A DNA stretch of 64,000 nt from Nocardioidaceae bacterium (GCA_018672315.1 CP076053.1:3087827-3151826); one strand, 5' to 3'; shown: positions 50,704-60,515, counted from the stretch's first letter. Notes: generated by a model from the sequence alone, not told the origin. Numbers and translations are program-made.

Positions 50704-51882
50704 GTGACCGGTCTCGACGCGCACGGCTTCAGGCTGCCCGCGTACGGCGGGGGTGCGCTCGCCGACGTGCTGCCGGCCGTCGTCGCGGCCGCGGGCGTGA
50801 CCTCGCCCGACCTGCCCCGCACCTCCCTGGAGCTGCCGGACGGTGAGCACTGGGTGGTCGTGCTGGTCGACGGTCTCGGCATGCAGCTGCTGCAGGACCA
50901 CCCGCGCGACGCGCCGTTCCTCACCGACGTGCTGGCCGCTGCGGGCTCGGCGACCGGGGGTGGGAGCGGCGGGACGGTCGTCCGTACGCTCACCGCCGGG
51001 GTGCCGTCCACGACCGCGACGAGCCTGACGTCGCTCGGCACGGGCCTGGTGCCGGGTCGCCACGGGGTGGTGGGCTACACCTCGCGGGTCCCCGGCACCG
51101 ACACCCTGCTCAACGCCCTGAAGTGGGACGCCGACGTCGATCCTCACGACTGGCAGCCCCACCGCACCGCGCTCGGACTGGCTGCAGACGCGGGCATGCA
51201 CGTCACCGTCGCCGACAAGCGGGAGTTCGCCGGTTCCGGCCTCTCGGTCGCGGCCTTCCGGGGAGCCCGCCGTCTCGACGCCGACGACGTCGACGAGCAG
51301 GTCGACGGCGCCTTGGCGGCGCACCGCGAGGCGGGTACCTCCCCGAGCCTGACGTACCTCTACCTCAACGACGTGGACCACACCGGCCACGGCAAGGGCG
51401 TCGACTCACCTGCGTGGCGCACCGCCCTGTCGGGCGTCGACGACACCCTCGACCGCCTGCGCGAGGAGCTGCCCGACCACGTACGCCTGCTGGTCACCGC
51501 CGACCACGGCATGCTGGACGTGCCCGTGGACCGACGCATCGAGGTGGGCGACCTGCCGGAGCTCTCGGACGGCGTACGCCGCCTCGGCGGCGAGGCACGA
51601 CTGCGGCACCTCTACTGCGCCGAGGGGGCCGCCCACGACGTGGCCGAGACCTGGGCGGACACCCTGGGCGACCGCGCCGTGGTGCGGGTCCGCGAGGAGG
51701 TCGCGGACTGGTTCGGCGGCATCGACGAGGCGGTCACCGAGCGCATCGGCGACGTCGTCGTGGCGGCGCGGGACGACTGGGCCGTGCTCTCGGCGGAGCA
51801 GTTCCCGCTGGAGACGCGGATGGTCGGCTTCCACGGGTCGCTGACCCCGGTCGAGATGGACGTGCCCCTGGTGGTGTGCTGA
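50704..51882 (+). CDS. Alkaline phosphatase superfamily protein (nucleotide pyrophosphatase/phosphodiesterase)
   Basis: A 392-residue protein. Metal-site features: VVVLVDGLGMQLL (Asp), the Thr nucleophile region LTAGVPSTTATSLTSLGTG, YLYLNDVDHTGHGKG (Asp/His), and LLVTADHGMLDVP (Asp-His), ending with GFHGSLTPVEMDVPLVV (His). This two-metal set fits NPP-type phosphodiesterases. There is no signal peptide, so a cytoplasmic location is likely. Thymidine kinase starts immediately after its stop (TGA then GTG). Confidence 0.85.
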   Translation: MTGLDAHGFRLPAYGGGALADVLPAVVAAAGVTSPDLPRTSLELPDGEHWVVVLVDGLGMQLLQDHPRDAPFLTDVLAAAGSATGGGSGGTVVRTLTAGVPSTTATSLTSLGTGLVPGRHGVVGYTSRVPGTDTLLNALKWDADVDPHDWQPHRTALGLAADAGMHVTVADKREFAGSGLSVAAFRGARRLDADDVDEQVDGALAAHREAGTSPSLTYLYLNDVDHTGHGKGVDSPAWRTALSGVDDTLDRLREELPDHVRLLVTADHGMLDVPVDRRIEVGDLPELSDGVRRLGGEARLRHLYCAEGAAHDVAETWADTLGDRAVVRVREEVADWFGGIDEAVTERIGDVVVAARDDWAVLSAEQFPLETRMVGFHGSLTPVEMDVPLVVC

Positions 51883-52542
51883 GTGGCCGAGCTGCAGTTC
51901 TTCACCGGCACGATGGACTCCGGCAAGTCGACCCTGGCGCTGCAGACCAACCACAACCACGCCGTCCGCGGTCGGGTGGGGCGCATCTTCACGGCGAAGG
52001 ACCGGGCCGGCACCGGGTCGTTGTCCTCACGGCTGGGACTGCAGGTCGCGGCCACGGAGGTCGACGACGACTTCGACTTCCTGGCCCACGTCGTCGAGGC
52101 CCTCACCGGTGGCGCGCGCCTGGACTACCTGGTCTGCGACGAGGCCCAGTTCTACAGCCCGGCCCAGGTCGACCAGCTCGCGCGGGTCGTCGACGAGCTC
52201 GACGTCGACGTCTTCTGCTTCGGCATCCTCACCGACTTCCGCACCCGGTTGTTCCCGGGGGCGGCCCGCCTGGTCGAGCTGGCCGACCGTGTCCGGCGGT
52301 TGCAGGTGGAGACCCTGTGCTGGTGCGGCCGCACCGGCACCCACAACGCGCGGACGGTCGCCGGGGCGATGGTCACCGAGGGCGAGACGGTGGTGGTGGG
52401 CGACGTCGCCGGCGAGGCGGCGGGCGAGGCTCCGGCCGGGGAGGTGGCGTACGAGGTGCTGTGCCGGCGCCACCACCGCCGCGGTCTCACCGCCGCGCGG
52501 GCTCACGCCGCGGCCCAGGCCGAACCGCTGCCGTTCGGCTGA
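51883..52542 (+). CDS. tdk: Thymidine kinase
   Basis: A 219-residue type II thymidine kinase for dTMP salvage: P-loop GTMDSGKST at residues 9-17, DEAQFYSPAQVDQLARVVDE (Walker B and catalytic Glu), FGILTDFRTRLFPGA, and the zinc/lasso region CWCGRTGTHNARTV with CRRH. GTG 51883 directly abuts the preceding TGA, indicating coupling. Confidence 0.93.
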   Translation: MAELQFFTGTMDSGKSTLALQTNHNHAVRGRVGRIFTAKDRAGTGSLSSRLGLQVAATEVDDDFDFLAHVVEALTGGARLDYLVCDEAQFYSPAQVDQLARVVDELDVDVFCFGILTDFRTRLFPGAARLVELADRVRRLQVETLCWCGRTGTHNARTVAGAMVTEGETVVVGDVAGEAAGEAPAGEVAYEVLCRRHHRRGLTAARAHAAAQAEPLPFG

Positions 52543-52588
52543 GCGCGGCGAGGATTCAGCAGGCGTCACCGCGGGGCACGCTCCGGTC

Positions 52589-53407
52589 ATGGGACAGCAC
52601 CTGATCTCCGTCGACGAGTTCCTCTCAGCGATCCTCACCGGACCTCCGGGAGAGGTGACCGTGCTCGACGTGAGGTACGCGCTCGGTGTCGAGGACGGAC
52701 ACGCGGAGTACCTCGCCGGCCACGTGCCCGGAGCGGCGTACGTCGACCTGGAGACCGCCTTGGCGGCCGACCCCGCCCCTGGCGGGGAGGGCGGGCGTCA
52801 TCCGCTGCCCGACCCTGACCGGTTCCTTCCCGCGATGCGCGCGGCAGGTGTGCGCTCCGACGTGCCGGTCGTGGTCTACGACGACTGGAACAACGCCTCG
52901 GCTGCCCGTTGCTGGTGGCTGCTGCGGCACTACGGGCATGACAACGTCCGCGTGCTCGACGGGGGGTGGCAGGCCTGGAAGGACGCCGGCGCGGCGGTCG
53001 AGGAGGGGGAGCCCAGCATCGAGGAGGGCGACTTCGAGGTGGGAGAGCCCCGCTTGGCGGTGGTCGGCGCCGAGGAGGCCGAGGCGTACGCGGCGGAGGG
53101 CAAGCTCGTCGACGTGCGACCCGCCGAGCGGTTCCGGGGCGAGGGCACGAGCCCCGACCCGGTGGCGGGCCATGTGCCGGGCGCGGTGAACGTGCCGCTC
53201 GGCGAGCACCTGGACGCCGGACTCGTCGATCTCGACGTCGTCGAGGACTATCCCGAGGGTGACGTCGCGGTCATGTGCGGCTCCGGTGTCACCGCGACGC
53301 TCGGGATCCTCACCCTGATGGAGTCCGGGCGGGACGCCGCGTTGTACGCAGGCTCCTTCAGCGACTGGATCGCCGATACCGACCGTGAGGTCACGACCGG
53401 CGCGTGA
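52589..53407 (+). CDS. Sulfurtransferase with two rhodanese domains (TST/MST type)
   Basis: A 272-residue tandem rhodanese. The N-terminal inactive domain has VTVLDVRYALGV and GHVPGAAYVDLETALA. The C-terminal active domain has LVDVRPAERFRGEG, DPVAGHVPGAVNVP and catalytic Cys230 in VMCGSGVTA. The CGSGVTA loop resembles mercaptopyruvate-type sulfurtransferases. Its TGA abuts the stop of the convergent acyl-CoA reductase gene with no spacer (TGATCA). Confidence 0.88.
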   Translation: MGQHLISVDEFLSAILTGPPGEVTVLDVRYALGVEDGHAEYLAGHVPGAAYVDLETALAADPAPGGEGGRHPLPDPDRFLPAMRAAGVRSDVPVVVYDDWNNASAARCWWLLRHYGHDNVRVLDGGWQAWKDAGAAVEEGEPSIEEGDFEVGEPRLAVVGAEEAEAYAAEGKLVDVRPAERFRGEGTSPDPVAGHVPGAVNVPLGEHLDAGLVDLDVVEDYPEGDVAVMCGSGVTATLGILTLMESGRDAALYAGSFSDWIADTDREVTTGA

Positions 53408-55405
53408 TCACCAGTGCACGCCCTTCATCAGGCGTGCCAGCAGCATCTGCTCGTTGGTCGGGTCGGTCTTGTCGCCCCGGGCGGCGGCCGAGTCGGGGAA
53501 CACCTGGTACGCCAGGTGCAGGATGCGGAAGGTCAGCTTCGGGCTGACCGTGCCGGCCACGGCGCCGAGGTTGCCCAGGGCCGTGTTGATCTGGTGTGGC
53601 TTGTCGACCATCGCCTTCACGACCATCTCGGCCGCCTGCGAGGGGCTGATGGTGGGGAAGCGGTCGTAGATCTTCGTCGGCGCGATCATGGGCGTCCGCA
53701 CCAGGGGCATGTGGATGGTGGTGAAGCTGATGCCGTCGCCGACCAGCTCGGAGCTCACGACGTTGCTCCAGGAGTCCAGCGCCGACTTCGAGGCGACGTA
53801 CGCGCTGAACCGCGGCGGGTTGGTCTGGACGCCGATCGAGGAGACGTTCACGACGTGGCCGCCGGACTCGGTCATCGCCGGCATCAGCCCCATCACGAGG
53901 CGGATCGCGCCGAAGTAGTTGAGCTGCATCGTGCGCTCGAAGTCGTGGAAGCGGTCGACGCTCAGCTTCAGCGACCGTCTGATCGAGCGTCCGGCGTTGT
54001 TGATGACGAAGTCGACGCGCTTCTGCTCACGGCACACCTGCTCGCACATCGAGTCGATGGCGTCCATGTCGGAGAGGTCGCAGGGATAGATGAAGGCGGC
54101 GCCCCCGTCGGCCTCGATCTCGGCCTGGAGGTCCTCGAGCTTGTCCTTGCCGCGCGCCACGAGCAACGGGATCGCTCCCGCCTTCGCGACCTTCACGGCC
54201 GTGACGAGGCCGATGCCCGAGGAGGCGCCGGTGATGAGCACGGTCTTGCCCTGCAGGGCGCCCACGACCTTCTTGTCGCGTCGGATGGAGTCGTCGAGGA
54301 ACTCCTCCCAGTACTGGAACAGCGCGTCGGCGGAGGCCTCGAGATCGGGGACGCTGATGCCCGAGCCGTTGAGCGCCTTCTGGGTCCGTGAGGAGACCAT
54401 CAGGGCCGAGAACGAGGAATGGGCGACGACCTCGGGCGGGATGCCGAGCCGCCCGACCGTCTCGCGCAGGGCGAGCTGGGCCGGAGCCGAGGCGACCGCC
54501 CTGCGCAGCAGGCGGCTGGGCTGCACGGCCCTGGGCAGCAGGCCGTCGGGCAGCAGACCGGTGACCTTGCGGTCGATGGGGGTCGCGAACCGGGGCGCGT
54601 GAGCGGCGTCGGCGAAGGTGTTGACCACCTCGACGACCGGCTGCGGGTCGGGGTTGACCAGGTGGAACGCGCGCCCGTCCAGGCCGGGTTGGTGCGCCAG
54701 CCACGCCATGGCGGAGGCGACGTAGTCGACCGTGACGACGTTGGTGTCGCCGAGGTCGACGCCGACGAGCGGCGTCCAGCTGGGCAGGGTGTCGCGCATC
54801 CGCTTGAGGAACGGGAAGAAGTAGTACGGCCCGTCGACCTTGTCCATCTGTCCGGTCTCGGAGTGCCCGACGATCACCGAAGGGCGGTAGACGCGCCAGG
54901 TGAGGTCCGAGCGGCGTACGAGCTGCTCGGCGTCGAACTTGGTGCGGTGGTAGGGCGAGGAGAAGCCCTGCCCCTCGTCGAACATCGACTCGTCGAACAT
55001 GCCGCGGTAGTCGCCGGCCACGGCCACGGAGGAGACGTGGTGGAAGCACCGCACGTCCAGCTTGGCCGCCAGGTCCAGCGCGTGACGGGTGCCCTCGACG
55101 TTCATCGCCTGGTTGACGGCGTCGTCGGCGGTCATGTCGTAGACGGCGGCGACGTGGAAGAAGTGGGTCACGTCGTCACGGTGGGCTGTGGCCCACTGGT
55201 GCGAGACACCCAGGTCGTCCTGGGTCAGATCACCCTCGACCGGTACGACGCGCGCGTCATCACCCCAGGTGCGCCGCACCTGGTCGAGCTTGTGCCGGGA
55301 GGACGGGCGGACGAGGACGAACACCTCGCCGTCGTGGTGGTCCAGCAGCTCCTGCACGAGGAAGCGGCCCAGGAATCCGGTGGCACCCGTCACGAAGTAC
55401 GACAT
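53408..55405 (-). CDS. Bifunctional SDR fatty acyl-CoA reductase (AcrA1/FcrA-like)
   Basis: A 665-residue protein with two Rossmann domains. The N-terminal extended SDR/fatty acyl reductase domain (about 1-370): FVTGATGFLGRFLVQ, YHRTKFDAEQLV (Tyr/Lys). The C-terminal classical SDR (about 385-600): VLITGASSGIGLVTA, NNAGRSIRRSL, VNVSSIGVQ, YVASKSALDSW. This matches mycobacterial acyl-CoA reductases (Rv3391, Rv1543 type) that reduce long acyl-CoA to aldehyde or alcohol for wax esters. TAGCCT 6 bases before ATG 55405 suggests a leaderless start. A FAS-I-based lipid economy is consistent, but the physiological product is inferred. Confidence 0.85.
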   Translation of the reverse strand: MSYFVTGATGFLGRFLVQELLDHHDGEVFVLVRPSSRHKLDQVRRTWGDDARVVPVEGDLTQDDLGVSHQWATAHRDDVTHFFHVAAVYDMTADDAVNQAMNVEGTRHALDLAAKLDVRCFHHVSSVAVAGDYRGMFDESMFDEGQGFSSPYHRTKFDAEQLVRRSDLTWRVYRPSVIVGHSETGQMDKVDGPYYFFPFLKRMRDTLPSWTPLVGVDLGDTNVVTVDYVASAMAWLAHQPGLDGRAFHLVNPDPQPVVEVVNTFADAAHAPRFATPIDRKVTGLLPDGLLPRAVQPSRLLRRAVASAPAQLALRETVGRLGIPPEVVAHSSFSALMVSSRTQKALNGSGISVPDLEASADALFQYWEEFLDDSIRRDKKVVGALQGKTVLITGASSGIGLVTAVKVAKAGAIPLLVARGKDKLEDLQAEIEADGGAAFIYPCDLSDMDAIDSMCEQVCREQKRVDFVINNAGRSIRRSLKLSVDRFHDFERTMQLNYFGAIRLVMGLMPAMTESGGHVVNVSSIGVQTNPPRFSAYVASKSALDSWSNVVSSELVGDGISFTTIHMPLVRTPMIAPTKIYDRFPTISPSQAAEMVVKAMVDKPHQINTALGNLGAVAGTVSPKLTFRILHLAYQVFPDSAAARGDKTDPTNEQMLLARLMKGVHW

Positions 55406-55411
55406 GGACGA

Positions 55412-55417
55412 AGGCTA
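55412..55417 (-). promoter_or_regulatory. -10 box of the acyl-CoA reductase gene
   Basis: TAGCCT on the minus strand, 6 bases from ATG 55405. An ACTTG-AGGC-CAAGT inverted repeat at about 55453-55466 lies upstream and could be a regulator site. Confidence 0.5.
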
Positions 55418-55486
55418 GAGGGACGCCGGGGCCCTGGCGACCGCTCGGCTCAACTTGAGGCCAAGTGGTCCGGCCCGACGCCGGCG

Positions 55487-56575
55487 TCAGTCCCGGCGCT
55501 CGTCCTCGCGGTCGTCGACCTGCTCGTCGACCTGCGCGTCGGGGGTTCCCTCGGCGAGCGGCGCCCCCTCGGTGGGACCGCCGAACATGATCTCGTCCCA
55601 GCTCGGGATGGCCGCCCGTCCGCGGCGGCGGCCAGGCTTCGCTGCCGGGGCGTCCTGCGAGGCGTCGGCGGGCTCACCGAACAGCACGTCCTGCGTCGGC
55701 TCCGGTGCGGGATCCGGCGTGGGCGCGGGCGCCGGTGCGGGTGTCGGCTCGGGACCCGGCTGCTCGAGCCAGGACGGGGCGTCGACGTCGTCGCGCCAGC
55801 CGGTGGCGGAGCCTGTCGCGGGACTCGTCGAGGCCCGTGGTGTCGCAGGTGCGGCCTGTCCTCCGGTGACCATGGCGATCGCGTCGTCACCGAGGGCGAG
55901 CTGATCGTCGTCCGACGCCTCGGGTGCCTCGGGTGTCTCGGCGGGGTCGGGGATCTGTGCGGGCGCGTCGACGCCGGAGGCGGGCGCGACCTCGGCCGGG
56001 GGACCGGACAGGTCGCCGTCGCGCACGGCGCGCAGCGTCTGCTCCGCCGGGGCGGGCGGCAGCGGGATCTCACCGTCGGCCGAGGACTGCGGTGCCGGGC
56101 TGTCACCGTCGCCGGGGGCGGCGTCATCCGCGGTGGTGCGGGCGAGGCCGGGCCGGTGGTCGAGCTCACCGGTGAGCCAACGGGCGAGGTCGTCCTCGGC
56201 GACGACGTAGCGGCCGGCGATGTCGTGGGTGAACGTGGCCGTGCGCGCGACGCCGTCGAGGGGCAGCTCGGCCACGACGGCCCACGTACGGTCGGGGCGA
56301 CGCCAGGCGTCCCAGTTCACGGCGGAGGCGTCGAGCGCGGAGGCGCGCAGCCGGGTCTCGACGAGGTCGGAGAGCACGCCGGCGCTGGTGCCCCCGGGCG
56401 TACGGACCGACGCCGCCTGGGCGAGCCCGGCGAGGTGGGCTCGTTCGGCGAGCACCGGGCCGGCGTACACGAGCACCTTCTCCAGCGTCGTCTGGGCGGC
56501 GGTCGCGACGTCCTCCGGTGTCTCCCCGGCCCGGATCCTCGACTGGATCTCGCGGGGCGGCAGCTGACTGGTCAT
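55487..56575 (-). CDS. sepH: Septation protein SepH homologue lacking the usual N-terminal segment
   Basis: A 362-residue protein. It opens with the SepH helix-turn-helix (PPREIQSRIRAGETPEDVAT, LVYAGPVLAERAHLAGLAQ) and WDAWRRPDRTWAVVAEL. A long acidic, Pro/Ala-rich disordered region (about 140-320) follows, and the conserved C-terminal RRRGRAAIPSWDEIMFGG FtsZ-contact motif. SepH normally carries about 60 residues before PPREIQ-type sequence (DUF3071 N-terminus). Here ATG 56575, with GGAGG 9 bases upstream, is preceded by an in-frame TAG and an intact MFS gene, so that part is absent. SepH stimulates FtsZ assembly via its HTH and C-terminus, both retained. Confidence 0.85.
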   Translation of the reverse strand: MTSQLPPREIQSRIRAGETPEDVATAAQTTLEKVLVYAGPVLAERAHLAGLAQAASVRTPGGTSAGVLSDLVETRLRASALDASAVNWDAWRRPDRTWAVVAELPLDGVARTATFTHDIAGRYVVAEDDLARWLTGELDHRPGLARTTADDAAPGDGDSPAPQSSADGEIPLPPAPAEQTLRAVRDGDLSGPPAEVAPASGVDAPAQIPDPAETPEAPEASDDDQLALGDDAIAMVTGGQAAPATPRASTSPATGSATGWRDDVDAPSWLEQPGPEPTPAPAPAPTPDPAPEPTQDVLFGEPADASQDAPAAKPGRRRGRAAIPSWDEIMFGGPTEGAPLAEGTPDAQVDEQVDDREDERRD

Positions 56576-56626
56576 CAGGTCGATCCTCCGGATCGCGACG
56601 GGGCCTCGGCGTGGGCTCCGGTGAGC

Positions 56627-57883
56627 CTACTGGTCAGCCGGGGGCGCGAAGGTGGCACCGACACGCGGGGAGATGGGCGTGTCGGGCAGCGATCCTGCGA
56701 CCCGGCCGGGGCTTCCCGCCTGCCGTGACACCTGGGCCGCCAGGGCCCCGAGCGCCATGGCGACGACGGGCACCGCGTACGCCGCGCTCACCCCGAGCTC
56801 CTCGACCACCAGGCCCGCGAGGGCCGCCCCGGACGCGACGCCCACGGCCAACCCGGTGTGGGCGACCGCGAGCGACTCGGTCAGACGGTCCCGCGGGGCG
56901 CCTGCCTCGACGGCGGACACCATCGCGATCAGCGTGGGTGCGACGGCCAGCCCGACGAGCAGGAGGAGCCCGGCCATGAGGGTCAGGGTGGGCACGAAGG
57001 GCAGGGGCAGCACCACCAGCGCGAAGGCGGCGGTGAAGCGGCGCATGCGGGTGGCTGCGTCCACGGTCCACGACACCAGCCCGGTGGCGACGCCGGCGAC
57101 CAGGCTGGCCCCGGCCCACAGGGCGAGCAGCAGCCCGGCGGCGGACTGGTTCGCGCGCTCGTCGGCGAAGGCCACCGTGGCGACCTCCATGCCACCGAAG
57201 AGGACGCCCAGGCCGATCGCGACGCCGGTGGCGGGCAGCAGGCTCCGCCACGCCAGCGGTGCGACCGGGCCCACGCTGTCGTCCGTGAGCCGCACCGGCG
57301 GCTGGGTCGCGCGCAGCCGCGAGAAGCCGAGGGTCCCGACGAGCGCCACCACGGCTGCGGTGAGAAGGCCCGCGGTCGGGTGCACCGTCGTGGCCAGCAC
57401 GGTCACCAGCACCGGACCGACGACGAACGCCGACTCGTCGGCGACGCCCTCCAGGGCGTACGCCGTGTCCTTCTCGGCGGTCCGGTCGGCGAGCAGGAAG
57501 CTCCAGCGGGCGCGGACGGCCGACCCGACCTGCGGGAACGTCGCACCGCCGAGCGCCGCGAGCACCAGCAGCAGCGCCAGCGGTGCCCCCGACGTGGTGG
57601 CGACGACCAGGCCGACCAGGCTCAGGTTCGAGACCACTGTGGCAGGCACCAGCACGGCCGCCTGGCCGAAGCGGTCCAGCAGCCGGCCCTGCACCAACGC
57701 CAGGGCCCCCTCGCTCAGCACGAACGCGGCCGTCACCAGGCCGGCCAGGGCGTAGGAGCCGCGGACGCCTTCGACCAGCAGCACGATGCCGAGCCCGATC
57801 ATCGCCATCGGGGCCCGGGCCAGGAGTCCGGTGAGGAAGAACGAGCGCGCCCCGGCATGGGCGAGCACCCGTCGGTAGGGCAT
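56627..57883 (-). CDS. MFS transporter
   Basis: A 418-residue protein with about 12 hydrophobic helices and loop [18 protein letters not shown] after helix 2 (motif A-like). A central cytoplasmic loop (about 185-215) splits the two halves. ATG 57883 is preferred over GTG 57889 because GGAGG lies 5 bases upstream. The substrate is unknown; sequence features fit small-molecule efflux. SepH starts 51 bp downstream, so the two may be co-transcribed. Confidence 0.8.
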   Translation of the reverse strand: MPYRRVLAHAGARSFFLTGLLARAPMAMIGLGIVLLVEGVRGSYALAGLVTAAFVLSEGALALVQGRLLDRFGQAAVLVPATVVSNLSLVGLVVATTSGAPLALLLVLAALGGATFPQVGSAVRARWSFLLADRTAEKDTAYALEGVADESAFVVGPVLVTVLATTVHPTAGLLTAAVVALVGTLGFSRLRATQPPVRLTDDSVGPVAPLAWRSLLPATGVAIGLGVLFGGMEVATVAFADERANQSAAGLLLALWAGASLVAGVATGLVSWTVDAATRMRRFTAAFALVVLPLPFVPTLTLMAGLLLLVGLAVAPTLIAMVSAVEAGAPRDRLTESLAVAHTGLAVGVASGAALAGLVVEELGVSAAYAVPVVAMALGALAAQVSRQAGSPGRVAGSLPDTPISPRVGATFAPPADQ

Positions 57884-57982
57884 CAGCACCTCCGCAGGCT
57901 AGCGCCGGCTCGGGCACGGTCCGGGCACGACTCGGGCACGGTGCGGGTGCCCTCGGACGGTGTCACCTCGGGCGGCGGCAAC

Positions 57983-57988
57983 TACGAT
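57983..57988 (+). promoter_or_regulatory. -10 box of ferrochelatase operon
   Basis: TACGAT, 6 bases, ATG 57995. Leaderless arrangement. Confidence 0.5.
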
Positions 57989-57994
57989 CGGGAC

Positions 57995-59191
57995 ATGCCC
58001 GCTCCCGAGGACACGAGCCCGTACGACGCCCTCCTGCTGGTCTCCTTCGGCGGGCCGGAGAAGCAGGAGGACGTGCTCCCGTTCCTGCAGAACGTCACCC
58101 GCGGCCGGGGAATCCCCGACGCCCGGCTGGAGGAGGTCGGGGAGCACTACCGGCTCTTCGGCGGTCGTTCCCCGATCAACGACCAGAACCGCGCGCTGCT
58201 CGCCGCGATCCGCGAGGACCTCGCCGCCCACGACATCGACCTGCCGGTCTACTGGGGCAACCGCAACTGGGATCCCTACCTGGACGACGTGCTGGCCCAG
58301 ATGCACGCCGACGGGGTGCGCCGGGCCGCCTGCTTCGTCACGAGCGCCTACTCCTCCTACTCGGGCTGCCGGCAGTACCGCGAGAACCTCGCCGATGCCC
58401 AGCTCGTGCTCGCGGGTCACGAGAAGGGGGACGCCGAGGCGTACGAGCAGGTGCTGGCACGGGTCGCCGCGGGGGAGCTGCCGCGCCTGGACAAGCTGCG
58501 GCACTACTACAACCACCCCGGCTACGTCGCAGCCGTCGGCGACGCGGTGCTCGCCGCGCTGGCCGACCTGGCGGAGGCCGAGAGGCAGGGTGCGCACCTG
58601 GTCTTCGTGACGCACTCGATCCCCGAGTCGATGGACGCGGCCGCCGGGCCGCCGGAGCAGGGCGGCCACGCGTACACGGCGCAGCACGCCGAGCTCGCCC
58701 GCCTGGTCACCGACCGCGTCGCCCAGGAGACCGGCACGACGCACCCGCATCAGCTGGTGTTCTGCTCGCGCTCGGGCCCGCCGCACGTGCCGTGGCTCGA
58801 GCCCGACGTCAACGACCACCTCGAGGCACTGCACGCCGAGGGCGCGACAGCGGCCGTCGTGGTGCCGTTCGGCTTCGTCTCCGACCACATGGAGGTCATC
58901 TACGACCTCGACACCGAGGCGGCGGAGACCGCGGAGCGTCTGGGCCTGCCGTTCCGGCGCGCGGCGACCGCTGGGGTGGACCCGCGCTTCGTCGCCCTCG
59001 TCCGCGACCTGCTGCTGGAGCGCGCGGCCGCGGAGCGGTCCCACCACGTGGAGCGGGCGGTCTCCGGCCCGGGCTCGGCCTGCTGGGACGTCTGTCCCGC
59101 GGGCTGCTGTCTCAACGCGCGGGCGCCGGAGCGGCCCGCGGCCTCGGGCAGCGACCTCCCGGCGCAGCGGGAGCTGCGGTCGGCGACGTGA
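57995..59191 (+). CDS. hemH: Ferrochelatase (coproporphyrin III ferrochelatase type)
   Basis: A 398-residue enzyme inserting Fe2+ into coproporphyrin III in the actinobacterial heme route. Seen: [54 protein letters not shown], catalytic His207 in [26 protein letters not shown]. The extreme C-terminus has [12 protein letters not shown] (Cys363, 367, 371, 372); with Cys125 in SGCRQYRE this fits the [2Fe-2S] cluster of actinobacterial ferrochelatases, though exact ligands are unproven. Its stop overlaps the next gene by 4 bp (GTGA). Confidence 0.95.
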   Translation: MPAPEDTSPYDALLLVSFGGPEKQEDVLPFLQNVTRGRGIPDARLEEVGEHYRLFGGRSPINDQNRALLAAIREDLAAHDIDLPVYWGNRNWDPYLDDVLAQMHADGVRRAACFVTSAYSSYSGCRQYRENLADAQLVLAGHEKGDAEAYEQVLARVAAGELPRLDKLRHYYNHPGYVAAVGDAVLAALADLAEAERQGAHLVFVTHSIPESMDAAAGPPEQGGHAYTAQHAELARLVTDRVAQETGTTHPHQLVFCSRSGPPHVPWLEPDVNDHLEALHAEGATAAVVVPFGFVSDHMEVIYDLDTEAAETAERLGLPFRRAATAGVDPRFVALVRDLLLERAAAERSHHVERAVSGPGSACWDVCPAGCCLNARAPERPAASGSDLPAQRELRSAT

Positions 59192-60039
59192 CCGCGCACC
59201 ACCCCGAGGCCGACCTGCTGCGGGCCGTCGCCGTCGACGTGGCGCGCGAGGCCGCGGCGTACGTCGCCCGCTCGCGTGCCTCGAGCGGTCCGGAGGTGAC
59301 CGCGACCAAGTCCTCGGCCACCGACGTCGTCACCCGGGTCGACACCGACACCGAGCGGCTGGTGCGGCGACTGCTCTCGGTGCGCCGCGCCGGCGACACG
59401 CTGCTCGGCGAGGAGGGCGGTGAGGAGCCCCTCGTGGAGGGGAGCCCAGCGGCGACGCGGACGTCGGTGCGGTGGATCGTCGACCCCATCGACGGCACGG
59501 TGAACTTCCTCTACGGCATCCCCCAGTATGCGGTCTCGGTCGCCGCCGAGGTCGACGGCGTCGTGGTCGCAGGAGCCGTGCACGACGTCACACGCGACGA
59601 GAGCTGGTCGGCGGCGAAGGACCGGGGGGCGAGCCTCGACGGGGCGCCGCTGGCGGTGCGGGCGGTGCCGCCGCTGGCCGAGAGCCTGGTGCTCACCGGC
59701 TTCTCCTACGACCCCCGTACGCGGGCCCTGCAGGGCAGCGCGGTCGCGCAGCTGCTGCCGCGCGTGCGCGACATCCGCCGGATGGGGTCGGCCGCGCTCG
59801 ACATCTGCGCGGTGGCCGCCGGTCGTGCGGACGCGTACGTCGAGGAGGGTCCGCAGCTGTGGGACCACGCCGCGGCCGGCCTCATCGCCACCGAGGCGGG
59901 TGCCCGGCTGTCGCTGCTCGAGGGCGCCGGGGGAGCGACCCTGGTGCTGGTCGTCCCCGAGGACGGCCACGACGCCGTGCTCGAGGTCGTCTCGACCTGC
60001 GGATTCCTGGCTGGCCCGGTGCGGCCGACCACTCGCTGA
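59188..60039 (+). CDS. Inositol monophosphatase family protein
   Basis: A 283-residue Mg-dependent sugar phosphatase: [10 protein letters not shown] (metal Glu), [17 protein letters not shown] (DPIDGT signature), and [16 protein letters not shown] (catalytic Asp). In actinobacteria this fold supplies inositol for phosphatidylinositol and mycothiol, or dephosphorylates histidinol phosphate or PAP; the exact substrate cannot be read from sequence. GTG overlaps the hemH stop, indicating coupling. Confidence 0.9.
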   Translation: MTAHHPEADLLRAVAVDVAREAAAYVARSRASSGPEVTATKSSATDVVTRVDTDTERLVRRLLSVRRAGDTLLGEEGGEEPLVEGSPAATRTSVRWIVDPIDGTVNFLYGIPQYAVSVAAEVDGVVVAGAVHDVTRDESWSAAKDRGASLDGAPLAVRAVPPLAESLVLTGFSYDPRTRALQGSAVAQLLPRVRDIRRMGSAALDICAVAAGRADAYVEEGPQLWDHAAAGLIATEAGARLSLLEGAGGATLVLVVPEDGHDAVLEVVSTCGFLAGPVRPTTR

Positions 60040-60055
60040 CCTGCGACGACGTCGC

Positions 60056-60077
60056 CGGGTGTCCGCTCTCACACCCG
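60056..60077 (+). terminator. Hairpin after inositol monophosphatase
   Basis: CGGGTGT (60056-60062) pairs with ACACCCG (60071-60077), 8-base loop, 16 bp after the stop. No T-tract. A TAGGGT box at 60118-60123 may be the DUF4193 promoter. Confidence 0.45.
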
Positions 60078-60209
60078 TGCGGGGGGCGCGGTGGAGTAGG
60101 TGGCTTGCAGGGCGGAATAGGGTGCGGGGCGTCGGTCGTTGGACCGGCTGCCCGAGGGCACGCGTCAGGGCTGTGCCGGGCCCGACGCCCACGCACGAGA
60201 AGGACGAGG

Positions 60210-60497
60210 ATGGCTACCGACTACGACGCTCCGCGCAAGAACGACGACGAGAACGAGGAGAGCATCGAGGAGCTGAAGGCTCGTCGTCACGACAAGAACT
60301 CCGGCAAGGTCGACGAGGACGAGGTCGAGGCCGCAGAGTCCTTCGAGCTGCCCGGTGCCGACCTCTCCCACGAGGAGCTGGCCGTCGAGGTCAAGCCCCG
60401 ACAGGTCGACGAGTTCACCTGCATGAGCTGCTTCCTGGTGCACCACCGGTCACAGCTGGCCGACGAGGCCAAGATGATCTGCTACGACTGCGCCTGA
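60210..60497 (+). CDS. DUF4193 family protein (small zinc-ribbon-like)
   Basis: A 95-residue acidic protein. The N-terminal half is charged (DDENEESIEELKARRHDKNS), and the C-terminus carries paired cysteines CMSC and CYDC about 20 residues apart, a likely zinc site. It is highly conserved across actinobacteria and usually lies near dut and DUF3093, as here. Function unknown. ATG 60210 has GGACGAGG upstream. A strong hairpin follows its stop. Confidence 0.88.
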   Translation: MATDYDAPRKNDDENEESIEELKARRHDKNSGKVDEDEVEAAESFELPGADLSHEELAVEVKPRQVDEFTCMSCFLVHHRSQLADEAKMICYDCA

Positions 60498-60515
60498 GAA
60501 CGACCCCCGACGACG

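Noticed and set aside
47049-51390. Long minus-strand frames opposite the GNAT-synthetase and phosphodiesterase genes
   Set aside because: No recognisable domains and biased composition; the plus-strand genes explain the region fully.
53405-53410. TGATCA where the sulfurtransferase and reductase stops meet, considered as a regulatory palindrome
   Set aside because: It is simply two convergent stop codons side by side.
60040-60209. tRNA or small RNA gene in the gap before DUF4193
   Set aside because: Only a 7-bp hairpin and a -10-like box were seen; no cloverleaf or other RNA family pattern.
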